This document shows, piece after piece, positions 9,234 through 17,043 of a stretch of DNA of 64,000 nucleotides. Position 1 is the stretch's first letter. Every line of letters starts with the position of its first letter. This stretch comes from Chryseolinea soli (lineage in GTDB: Bacteria > Bacteroidota > Bacteroidia > Cytophagales > Cyclobacteriaceae). The notes below the pieces were generated by a model. That model searched no databases, was not told the DNA's origin, and saw only the letters and a program-made list of their open reading frames with translations. The position numbers and the translations under genes are program-made. Where the stretch lies: positions 1,302,001-1,366,000 of the forward strand of contig NZ_CP032382.1 of the NCBI RefSeq assembly GCF_003589925.1, read 5' to 3'.

Positions 9234-9602
9234 TCAGCGCGATGAAACCGAATCGGCTTTCAGGGTATTTTGTGAATCGGAATTGATCTTCTTCAGGTTC
9301 TTTTTGATGTTCTCTTTTACGGCCTTGGGCTTATAGCGTTTGGCACCGGGATGGGGACAATCCCAATCTTCCACAGAGACGTCCTGAATGTATTTTACGT
9401 TGGGATCGCGCATGCGCTGGCGCTGCAGATCGGCGTCTGCCTCGCGTTCGGCCTTGGCTGAGAGGTATTGGTAAGACGGCCGGTAGCGCTTTTGAAGTTT
9501 AGCGGTCTTCACCCGGGGGCAGGGGATTAAACCGCCCTGGCAAGACATCATCGTAACCATCAATGCAAGAACAATTGCGCGCAGGAACATGGCATGTTTC
9601 AT
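9234..9602 (-). CDS. Small lipoprotein of unknown function
   Basis: Using the ATG at 9602 the product has 122 residues, with a lipoprotein signal ending in MMSC (Cys about residue 21). The mature chain is strongly basic and has GLIPCPRVKTAKLQ near its start and DWDCPHPGAKRYKPK in the middle. Short Bacteroidota lipoproteins with a paired C-P motif of this kind exist, but I know no function. The two mature cysteines could form a disulfide. It converges with the LytTR regulator gene. Confidence 0.65.
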   Translation of the reverse strand: MKHAMFLRAIVLALMVTMMSCQGGLIPCPRVKTAKLQKRYRPSYQYLSAKAEREADADLQRQRMRDPNVKYIQDVSVEDWDCPHPGAKRYKPKAVKENIKKNLKKINSDSQNTLKADSVSSR

Positions 9603-9785
9603 TTTGGGTTCAATTCGGATTCCTTCAGATCGATACGCCAACTACCAGAGACGGGTCTTTCCCGTGCCCTTAGAAAACAACCTTCTACCTATAAAGGTTT
9701 GGGACGGGGATTTATTGTGAATAGAAATTTATTATTTTTTTCCGAATTTCCAGCATGTCGGGAAAGGCCCCTTTGTAAAGGGAAA

Positions 9786-11165
9786 TTACAGGGGATTTAC
9801 GGCATAATGCCGTAGCCGGATAAGGTCTGCAGGCAACGGTTTCTTGTTCCAACGGGTGTGCATGATCAGGGCGGCACCTAACGCAGTGGCTTGCGGCACA
9901 GAGGCGGCAAAGACCTCCACCCCCGGAAACAGGGTCGCCAGCAGGTGCATATAAATACTGTTTTTGCTAAAGCCACCATCGACAAAGATGCGCTTCACCT
10001 CTGTTCCCTGCATCACGATCCGGGTCGACATCTGCTGGCGCGCCACGATGTTCATGATCAAGGCATGATAGGCCGTGGCGCTGTCCTCAAAGTCTTTCAG
10101 ATCGACTTCCTCAAAGGACGAATGTTGCAATGTATCGCGTTGGCTCCGCGCCTCCCATCCCCTGTTTTTCAGCCGGTCGATGATCTCCGGGTCGTGCGCG
10201 ACGGCCGTGATCCGCTCGATCGGTTCACCATAGTGGTCCGACAAACGCTTGATCTGTTGCTCGTGTTCATACCCGGCAAACAGGCGCGAGGCTTTCACGG
10301 GCTGGCCTTGGTAGGTCAGATAGCACAAACCGTCGTGTTGCAATTCGTCGGTCGTGAGGGGAGTGTTGTTGAAGGGGTTCAGGCTGATGCACCATGTGCC
10401 GGTGGACAACAGAATGAACGGCTCGTGAAAGTTTTTAAGATAGGGAATCAGTGCCGCCGAGCTGTCGTGGAGACCAATGCCCACAGGAATGGTCTTTTCG
10501 TGGTTGCGAATCACGACCACGTCGGTGCTTTTCTTCAACGGTGGAAATTTCGAAGCGATGCCTTCGCGGGTCACCCATTCGTGATACCCGTTCTTCCCGA
10601 AGTCCCACAGGTTGGTGTGGCATCCGATGCTGGTGATCTCCGAACACGGTTCGTGCGTGAGAATAAAGCTGAGGTATTGCGGGAGATGCAACGCATATTT
10701 CAGGGCTTTGAACTGCGCGGGTCGTTCTTCCTTTAGACGATAAAGTTGCATGCCGGAGTTCAGGCTGCCCAATACGGGAGACGCCGTTTGCGCGGAAAAA
10801 ACCGTTTCGCCTCCATACGTTTTGTAAAAGCGTTGTTGCAGGGGCTGGGGATATTCTTTCAGATAATTGTACAACGGCAAAAAGGGCTCGAGGCTTTCAT
10901 CGAGATAAACAAAGCTTGCTCCATAGCCCGAAATGTTGATGGCACGAACGTCGTAACGCTCGTCGCGCATTACTTTTTGATACGCATCCCGCATCCATTT
11001 TGTGAGGCCGTGCACGTCTTCGCAGATCATCCCGTCTTCGTCGGTGGTCTCGGGCAGGTGTGTGGTCTCTTCATCCACCAACGCATAGGACTCATCGAAT
11101 AACAATATCTTTTTATTGGTCTTGCCAATATCGAATACCAAAATGACGGGCAGGGCGTGCATCAA
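9786..11165 (-). CDS. rhaB: L-rhamnulokinase (FGGY carbohydrate kinase)
   Basis: Kinase that phosphorylates L-rhamnulose to L-rhamnulose-1-phosphate, the second step of L-rhamnose use. The 459-residue length fits the FGGY family. The N-terminal phosphate motif is FDIGKTNKKILLFD, and the C-terminal FGGY domain has STGTWCISLNP, IFVDGGFSKNS and PQATALGAALI. Its start overlaps the stop of the isomerase gene by 4 bp, and it is the last gene of the aldolase-isomerase-kinase operon. Rhamnulose specificity is inferred from that context; a fuculose or xylulose kinase would look similar alone. Confidence 0.87.
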   Translation of the reverse strand: MMHALPVILVFDIGKTNKKILLFDESYALVDEETTHLPETTDEDGMICEDVHGLTKWMRDAYQKVMRDERYDVRAINISGYGASFVYLDESLEPFLPLYNYLKEYPQPLQQRFYKTYGGETVFSAQTASPVLGSLNSGMQLYRLKEERPAQFKALKYALHLPQYLSFILTHEPCSEITSIGCHTNLWDFGKNGYHEWVTREGIASKFPPLKKSTDVVVIRNHEKTIPVGIGLHDSSAALIPYLKNFHEPFILLSTGTWCISLNPFNNTPLTTDELQHDGLCYLTYQGQPVKASRLFAGYEHEQQIKRLSDHYGEPIERITAVAHDPEIIDRLKNRGWEARSQRDTLQHSSFEEVDLKDFEDSATAYHALIMNIVARQQMSTRIVMQGTEVKRIFVDGGFSKNSIYMHLLATLFPGVEVFAASVPQATALGAALIMHTRWNKKPLPADLIRLRHYAVNPL

Positions 11166-12436
11166 AGTCCGGTGGCAATGGTTTTGAGGCCGCGTTGTTT
11201 CACCAGTTGTTCGCGCACTTGCTGGTCGCGGAAAAGTTGGATCGGGTCGAGCGCGCCGCCGGTTCGCAGACGGGCTTCCGCTACTAAAGGTCTGACGTCG
11301 GTGCGGAATGCATTTTGCAAGATCTCCTGGGCACGGACAACGTCATTGTTTTGCTGGGCCGATTGCAAGGCGGCGCGATCCACCAACAGCGCCTGGGCGT
11401 AGGTGATGAGGATCGCTTCCACCGACTGCAACAAGTCTTCCAACGGGTCCTTCACATTGTGGGAAGCATCGATCATCCAACCCAGGTCGGTCGTGTGGTC
11501 CATGCCGCGGGCGTCCATGCCTTCCACCAGCTCGTTGAAGATGAGGAACAGTTGATACGGTTTGATGCTGCCCACAGTGAGATCGTCGTCGCCATATTTG
11601 GAGTCGTTGAAGTGGAATCCCCCGAGCTTGCCTTCCATGAGCAACAAGGCCACGATCTGTTCGATGTTGGCGTTGGGCAGGTGATGACCCAGGTCTACCA
11701 GTGTATAAGCTTTTGGGCCGAGCTTGGTAGCATATAATAGCGATTGGCCCCAATCGCCGACGGTGGTCGAGTAGAAGTTGGGTTCAAATGCTTTATACTC
11801 GACAAACATTTTCCAGGAGGCCGGCAATGCGGCGTATACTTCTTGTAAACTTTCCAACGTGTTCTGGAAGGCCTTCCGGAAATTGAGCTGACCGGGAAAA
11901 CACGATCCGTCCGACAGCCATACCGTTAGCGACTGCGACCCCAGGGCGATGCCGTGTTCGATCACCTCCAGGTTGTGTTCCACCGCCTGACGGCGCACGG
12001 CTTTGTCGACGTGTTGCATGGAGCCGAATTTATAGCTCAGCTTTTGTCCGGGTTGATCCTGGAAGGTATTGGAGTTCATGGCATCGAAACGGATGCCGTG
12101 TTGTGCGGCCAATGCCTTTATGACGGCGCCGTTCTTGGGGATGTCCCAGGGAATGTGCAACGAGATCGCGCCGCTGGAACGATTCAACTGATGGAGCAAG
12201 CCGATGTCTTCGATCTTTTCTTCGAGGCTTCGTGGTTCGCCACCGCCGGCAAATCGCGCAAAACGAGTACCGCCCGTGCCCAGTGCCCAGCTCGGGATGG
12301 CCACCTGGAAATCGGCCAGCTTCTTCACGATGGTTTCGGCATGGGGCAAGTCGGCTGTGAGGGCCGTGAACTTTCTTTTGTGGGCTGCGCTGAAGACCTC
12401 GTTGTGTTGATCGATCTTATATTTTTCGAGTTGCAT
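11162..12436 (-). CDS. rhaI: L-rhamnose isomerase, TIM-barrel type (RhaI-like)
   Basis: Metal-dependent isomerase converting L-rhamnose to L-rhamnulose; 424 residues, like the Pseudomonas stutzeri-type enzyme and unlike the Escherichia coli RhaA fold member in sequence. Candidate metal ligands are the Glu in MFVEYKAFEPN, the Asp and His in LVDLGHHLPN, and the His/Asp in GGFHFNDSKYGDDD. It lies 41 bp after the aldolase/dehydrogenase gene and overlaps the kinase by 4 bp. These enzymes often accept other sugars such as L-lyxose. The partner genes make L-rhamnose the likely substrate. Confidence 0.88.
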   Translation of the reverse strand: MQLEKYKIDQHNEVFSAAHKRKFTALTADLPHAETIVKKLADFQVAIPSWALGTGGTRFARFAGGGEPRSLEEKIEDIGLLHQLNRSSGAISLHIPWDIPKNGAVIKALAAQHGIRFDAMNSNTFQDQPGQKLSYKFGSMQHVDKAVRRQAVEHNLEVIEHGIALGSQSLTVWLSDGSCFPGQLNFRKAFQNTLESLQEVYAALPASWKMFVEYKAFEPNFYSTTVGDWGQSLLYATKLGPKAYTLVDLGHHLPNANIEQIVALLLMEGKLGGFHFNDSKYGDDDLTVGSIKPYQLFLIFNELVEGMDARGMDHTTDLGWMIDASHNVKDPLEDLLQSVEAILITYAQALLVDRAALQSAQQNNDVVRAQEILQNAFRTDVRPLVAEARLRTGGALDPIQLFRDQQVREQLVKQRGLKTIATGL

Positions 12437-12477
12437 TTCCTTTCATCGTTAAGAAATAAAAAAATATTTTTCCCTTG

Positions 12478-14622
12478 CTATCGCATGAATCCCGCTGCCA
12501 CGCCGCCATCGACGTTGAGGGCGTTGCCGGTGGATTTATTGAGCAGGCCGCCCACAAAAGCAAAGCAGGCGTTGGCAATGTCTTCAGGCAATATGATCTC
12601 GTTCAAGAGGGTGCGCTTGGCGTAGAATGCAGGAAGTTCCTCCACTTTCACACCGTAGGCTTTCGCACGACCTTCCGCCCAGGCACCGGCCCAGATCTTG
12701 CTGTCGGCAATGACGGCATCGGGGTTGATCACGTTGACGCGAATTTTGTCGGCACCCAACTCTGCGGCATTCAACCGGCTCAAGTGTAGTTGTGCGGCCT
12801 TCGCCGAACCATAGCCCGCGTTGTTCGGGCCCGACACCAGCGCGTTCTTGCTGACAATGTTCAACACGTCGCCGCCCAACCCTTGTTTGCGCATCACGTT
12901 CACGCCGGCTTGGGTGACGAGGAATTGTCCTTTCACTAAGACGTCGTATAACAGATCCCAATCTTTTTCAGTGTGTTCTTCCAGTGGCTTGGAAATGGAA
13001 AGACCGGCATTGTTCACAATGATGTCCACTCCACCAAAGGCAAGCGCGGCCGTGTGCATCGACTTCTCCAATTGCGCCGTGTTGGTGACGTCCAGGAGCG
13101 TGGGTGCAAAAGCGTCTTTGCCGTATTGCTTGGTGAATTCTTCTTCGGCGGATTTGAGTCTGTCGGGGTCATTGTCGCTGATGATGACACAGGCACCCTC
13201 ATCGACAAATTTTTTGGCGATGGCTTTGCCAATGCCTCCAGCGCTACCCGTGACCAGCGCTACGCGGCCCGACAAAGCCTTGGGTTTGGGCATGCGTTGC
13301 AGCTTGGCTTCTTCCAGCAACCAGTACTCGATGTTGAAAGCTTCCTGCCGCGGCAGCGAGGTGTATTCAGAGACGGCCTCGGCGCCCTTCATCACGTTGA
13401 TGGCGTTGATATAGAACTCGGCCGCCACGCGGGCAGTTTGCTTGTCTTTGGCAAACGTGAACATGCCCACGCCGGGATAGAGAATGACCACCGGGTTGGG
13501 GTCGCGCATGGCGGGGCTATTGGGGTGTTTGCAGGTTTCGTAGTATACTTTATAGAGCTCGCGGTATTTCTCAAAGGCGGGGGTCAGTTTTTCTTTCAGC
13601 GCCTTCACATCCGTCAGCGTCTCCTCGGGTTTCAGTTCCAGGACCAGGGGGCTGATCTTGGTGCGGAGAAAGTGATCGGGGCAGCTGGTGCCCATGGGAG
13701 CCAGTTTAGGAAGGTCGTTGCTGTTGATGTATTCCAGCACCCGGTCATCGTCGGTAAAATGGCCGATCATGCGGGTGTGGCTGGAGCAGAAACCGCGCAG
13801 CAGCGGAGCTAGGGTGGATGCTTGTTGCCGGCGTGCGTCCGGGGCCAGGCTTTTGAGCTTCGGGCCGCCAAAGACGGGGCGCTTCTTCCCGTAGTTTTCT
13901 TCCAGGTATTCGGCACAGCGTTCCACCACTTCCAGGGTGTTGACATAGCTTTCGTAGGCCGTGTCTCCCCATGTGAAAAGACCATGCGAACCCAGCATAA
14001 TGCCGCGGATGCCCGGGTTCTCATCCAGGCACTGGCGCAGTTTCAGCCCCAAATCAAAGCCCGGCCGCTGCCATTCCACCCAGCCGATAGTACCGCTGAA
14101 CAATTCCTGGGTGATGCGCTTGCCGTCTTTTGCCGCAGCAATGGCGATGGCCGCATCGGGGTGCAGGTGGTCGATGTGTTTGAAGGGCAGGAAACCGTGC
14201 AGGGGTGTGTCGATGGAGGGTGCTTTGGAGGCAAGGTCGTAGATGCAATGGTTGAACAACTCTACCATCTCGTCTTCATAGCGGATGCCGCGATAGACGT
14301 TGGTGAGGCTGCGAAGACGGTCAACATAGAGGGCGGCCAGGCCGCTGCGTTTCAGGGTGCCGATGTCGCCCCCCGAGCCTTTTACCCACATCACTTCCGT
14401 TTCCTTTCCCGTGAGCGGATCTTTGGCCGTGGCCTTACAAGACGTGTTGCCCCCGCCATAGTTGGTGAGCCGAAGATCGGCACCCAACAAATTTGAACGG
14501 TAGATGAGCAAACCCACTTCATCGCCGGCCAGCGACTTTGCTTTTTCTTCGTCCCACAAATAACTGACATGCTTGAAGCTCCCGGATGTCAACGCCGCGT
14601 TTTTACTTTTTTCTAAAGCCAT
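12478..14622 (-). CDS. rhaEW: Bifunctional L-rhamnulose-1-phosphate aldolase / L-lactaldehyde dehydrogenase
   Basis: A 714-residue two-domain enzyme. The N-terminal class II aldolase domain (about residues 25-430) has zinc-ligand regions LHGFLPFKHIDHLHPD and LGSHGLFTWGD and cleaves rhamnulose-1-phosphate to dihydroxyacetone phosphate and L-lactaldehyde. The C-terminal short-chain dehydrogenase domain (about residues 452-714) has the cofactor motif VTGSAGGIGKAIA, NNAGLS, and a catalytic Ser...Tyr-x3-Lys set (VSKNALVSG, YGSAKAAQ), and oxidises lactaldehyde to lactate. The fusion is known from Bacillus-type rhamnose operons. It is the first gene of the operon; the divergent GntR regulator starts 251 bp away. 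Confidence 0.93.
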   Translation of the reverse strand: MALEKSKNAALTSGSFKHVSYLWDEEKAKSLAGDEVGLLIYRSNLLGADLRLTNYGGGNTSCKATAKDPLTGKETEVMWVKGSGGDIGTLKRSGLAALYVDRLRSLTNVYRGIRYEDEMVELFNHCIYDLASKAPSIDTPLHGFLPFKHIDHLHPDAAIAIAAAKDGKRITQELFSGTIGWVEWQRPGFDLGLKLRQCLDENPGIRGIMLGSHGLFTWGDTAYESYVNTLEVVERCAEYLEENYGKKRPVFGGPKLKSLAPDARRQQASTLAPLLRGFCSSHTRMIGHFTDDDRVLEYINSNDLPKLAPMGTSCPDHFLRTKISPLVLELKPEETLTDVKALKEKLTPAFEKYRELYKVYYETCKHPNSPAMRDPNPVVILYPGVGMFTFAKDKQTARVAAEFYINAINVMKGAEAVSEYTSLPRQEAFNIEYWLLEEAKLQRMPKPKALSGRVALVTGSAGGIGKAIAKKFVDEGACVIISDNDPDRLKSAEEEFTKQYGKDAFAPTLLDVTNTAQLEKSMHTAALAFGGVDIIVNNAGLSISKPLEEHTEKDWDLLYDVLVKGQFLVTQAGVNVMRKQGLGGDVLNIVSKNALVSGPNNAGYGSAKAAQLHLSRLNAAELGADKIRVNVINPDAVIADSKIWAGAWAEGRAKAYGVKVEELPAFYAKRTLLNEIILPEDIANACFAFVGGLLNKSTGNALNVDGGVAAGFMR

Positions 14623-14873
14623 GCTCTGTAAGGTTTGAAATATTTTTTAAGATCACTCTTTAACAACGATTTATCATTCGTTCCCTCCCGCTCGGATGGC
14701 CCACATTGCCCCGGCGCTGATGGAACGTAAAATTCACGCCAAAATACCTGCACGCGCCCGCTTTACTGTCCTGCACCATCATGACGAAATTATGTTGTTC
14801 TATTGTTACCTTGTATTTTTAATTTAAAGATTTATTCTCGACTTTTTAGCAACCTTGTCTCCGAAATAAAAAC
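14623..14873. promoter_or_regulatory. Divergent control region of the rhamnose operon and its regulator
   Basis: This 251-bp stretch separates the divergent rhamnose operon and GntR gene and must hold both promoters. I see only a weak inverted repeat (AACGA/TCGTT, 14665-14682) and an AT-rich segment with two TTGTT words near 14793-14807 upstream of the regulator. Neither is a proven operator. Confidence 0.4.
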
Positions 14874-15905
14874 ATGAAAGCGCCTTCTTTTTATAGCCAT
14901 GTGATCATCGACGAATATTCTTCCACGCCGAAATACATTCAATTGGCCAACTCGATCCTGAAGGCCATCCAGGATGACTTCATCAAAAAAAATGATATCC
15001 TCCCCTCCATCAACGACCTGAGCTTCGAACTGGAGATCTCGCGCGACACGGCCGAGAAAAGCTATCGCTACCTGAAGAGCATCGGTGTCCTGGGCTCTGT
15101 TCCCGGCAAAGGCTATTTCATCAAAAGCACAGACGTGGGGAATACAAAAAAAATATTTTTGCTTTTCAACAAGCTGAGCGAACACAAGAAGATCATCTAC
15201 GACGCCTTTGCCTCCACGCTCGGCGACCTGGCAACGATCGACTTCTACATCTACAACAATGATTTTGCGTTGTTTAAAAAATTGCTGGCCAACAAAAAAG
15301 ACGATTATGCCTACTATGTCATCATCGCGCATTTTCTAGAGGGCAACGAACATGCCTACGAGATCATCAATTCCATCCCGAAAGAAAAACTGATCTTGTT
15401 AGATAAACTGGTGCCCGGCGTGAAAGATGAATTTGGCGCCGTCTATGAGAATTTTGAAAAAGATATTTACCGGGCACTGGAAGATGCGCTGGAACGGCTC
15501 AGCAAATACCACACGATCAAGATCATTTTCCCGGAGTATACCTATCACCCTGAAGAAATCCTGAAAGGCTTTCGTCGCTTTTGCCACCAATATGCTTTTG
15601 CCAGCAAGGTGGTCCACAACATTGAAGAAGAGCCCATCGGCAAGGGAGAGGTATACATCAACCTGATGGAGAAGGACCTGGTGATCCTGATCGAAAAAAT
15701 ACTCGCCATGAAGCTCACGGTCGGAGAAGATGTGGGCGTGATCTCCTACAATGAAATCCCGTTGAAGAAATTCATTCTCAACGGCATCACCACCATCTCC
15801 ACCGACTTTCAACAAATGGGTGAACGCGCGGCGCAACTGATCCTGGAAAACTCCAAAGCGCATATTGAGATCCCCTTCAGCATCACCCTGCGCGCATCCC
15901 TTTGA
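14874..15905 (+). CDS. GntR-family regulator with LacI-like sugar-binding domain, probable rhamnose regulator
   Basis: A 343-residue transcription factor. The N-terminal winged helix (about residues 10-80) has YIQLANSILKAIQDD, ILPSINDLSFELEISRDTAEKSYRYL and GKGYFI. The C-terminal part (about residues 95-340) resembles the periplasmic-binding-protein fold of LacI regulators, with VGVISYNEIPL and the ending MGERAAQLILENS. This GntR-LacI-type architecture is common in Bacteroidota sugar loci. The divergent position next to the rhamnose operon suggests it senses rhamnose or a pathway intermediate. The effector and operator are not shown. Confidence 0.88.
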   Translation: MKAPSFYSHVIIDEYSSTPKYIQLANSILKAIQDDFIKKNDILPSINDLSFELEISRDTAEKSYRYLKSIGVLGSVPGKGYFIKSTDVGNTKKIFLLFNKLSEHKKIIYDAFASTLGDLATIDFYIYNNDFALFKKLLANKKDDYAYYVIIAHFLEGNEHAYEIINSIPKEKLILLDKLVPGVKDEFGAVYENFEKDIYRALEDALERLSKYHTIKIIFPEYTYHPEEILKGFRRFCHQYAFASKVVHNIEEEPIGKGEVYINLMEKDLVILIEKILAMKLTVGEDVGVISYNEIPLKKFILNGITTISTDFQQMGERAAQLILENSKAHIEIPFSITLRASL

Positions 15906-15915
15906 TTAAAAAATA

Positions 15916-16140
15916 TTAAACCTTCTTAGGAGGCAGCTCGAACGCTTTTGCGTCATGTTCGAAGTGTCCTTTGTGCGAGCCGTCGCAAAAAGGTTTGTTG
16001 GCCGAACGGCCGCAACGGCACAGCGACACGACCGTGCGGCCCTGCAGGCCATACACATTGCCCTGGACGTCAACAATTTCAAAGTCGCCGTCTACTTTTA
16101 CGGAGCCGTTGCTGTTTATGGTAATTTTGGTGGTTGCCAT
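15916..16140 (-). CDS. CDGSH iron-sulfur domain protein
   Basis: A 74-residue protein with the complete CDGSH motif CRCGRSANKPFCDGSH (about residues 41-56). It gives three Cys and one His that bind a redox-active [2Fe-2S] cluster, as in mitoNEET-type proteins. The N-terminal half forms a short beta-rich stretch (GSVKVDGDFEIVD). It has no signal peptide, so it is cytoplasmic. It converges on the GntR gene 10 bp away. Its partner and precise role are unknown; these proteins may carry electrons or clusters. Confidence 0.93.
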   Translation of the reverse strand: MATTKITINSNGSVKVDGDFEIVDVQGNVYGLQGRTVVSLCRCGRSANKPFCDGSHKGHFEHDAKAFELPPKKV

Positions 16141-16198
16141 GATGGGTTTATGGATAAGGGTGCAAAGATAGAATTCCCGCGAACACGCCGAAATGTGT

Positions 16199-16924
16199 TC
16201 ACGCTTTCCGTGTTCTTTTTGTCAAGACCTGGATGCGTTCTTCAAATTGGGGTCGCAGCGTGTCGATGAAGGTAGTAGGTTCAGGATGGGCGTTTATGAT
16301 GCCATACCACTCGCTGGCTTTCAGCGCCTCCAGGGCTTGCACCATTTCGTCGCGTTTTTTCCGGAGATAGGTCACCATGGCATTCGGGTCGACGAGCGTT
16401 TGGGGTTTGTACGGCACGTGACTCATGGCATTACCGCTGAGGATGTGTTGGTGCAGGGCGCTAAGTTCCTGCAGATCGCCGGCATCGTACAGGAAATTGA
16501 GTTGCGCGGTCATGGTCGTGGCGCGTTCAGAGAGCTCCGGATCGCCATTTACAAATTTATCGGGATGGATGCGTACGACCGCTTCCTTGTATAACCGCTT
16601 TAATTCTTCTTCCTCCCTTTCGTCTGCCGGCGACAATTTTTTGGCAGGACCGGTCTTCTTCAATCCCTGGGGTTCTTTATAGTTCTTTCCCTTCTTTTTC
16701 TGTTCGCGCCGTTTCTCCTTTTTTTCGTTTTTCAGGCGTTTATACAAGGCGGTCAACTCCTTCAACCGGGCGATCTGAGGCTGCAACGCTACGCGAACGC
16801 GCGTCTCAAAGGCATTGATGCGCGCCTCCAGGCCGCCAAGCTCCGCCTCCAAAGCCGCGATCTCGCCTTCGATGGCGCGGATGGTTTCGGCCGATGGATT
16901 GGGATGATGCGCGGGATGGGTCAT
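16199..16924 (-). CDS. Coiled-coil protein with a J-domain (HPD motif)
   Basis: A 241-residue protein. The N-terminal half is a long coiled-coil (IEGEIAALEAELGGLEARI) followed by a lysine/glutamate-rich linker. A J-domain-like segment follows: LKRLYKEAVVRIHPDKF, with His-Pro-Asp at residues 120-122, and a helix with TAQLNFLYDAGDLQEL. This layout suggests a DnaK co-chaperone of an atypical kind with the J-domain in the middle. The canonical glycine-rich and zinc domains of DnaJ are absent. The client is unknown. It is the gene upstream of the CDGSH gene on the same strand, 58 bp apart. Confidence 0.75.
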   Translation of the reverse strand: MTHPAHHPNPSAETIRAIEGEIAALEAELGGLEARINAFETRVRVALQPQIARLKELTALYKRLKNEKKEKRREQKKKGKNYKEPQGLKKTGPAKKLSPADEREEEELKRLYKEAVVRIHPDKFVNGDPELSERATTMTAQLNFLYDAGDLQELSALHQHILSGNAMSHVPYKPQTLVDPNAMVTYLRKKRDEMVQALEALKASEWYGIINAHPEPTTFIDTLRPQFEERIQVLTKRTRKA

Positions 16925-16961
16925 GCGGGAAGCAAAGATACAACCTTTCGAATGGCCTGCA

Positions 16962-17000
16962 CAAAAAACGAAAGGCCGGCGAATGCTACATCCACCGGCC
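16962..17000 (-). terminator. Probable rho-independent terminator of the 17044-19440 permease gene
   Basis: Read on the minus strand, a GGCCGG/CCGGCC stem (16995-17000 with 16974-16979) is followed by TTTCGTTTTTT. It lies 44 bp after the permease stop. The loop is 15 bases long, so stability is moderate. Confidence 0.5.
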
Positions 17001-17043
17001 CCGCTACATTGCTAACCCTAGCGCTGTAATATCTTCGGGAAAT

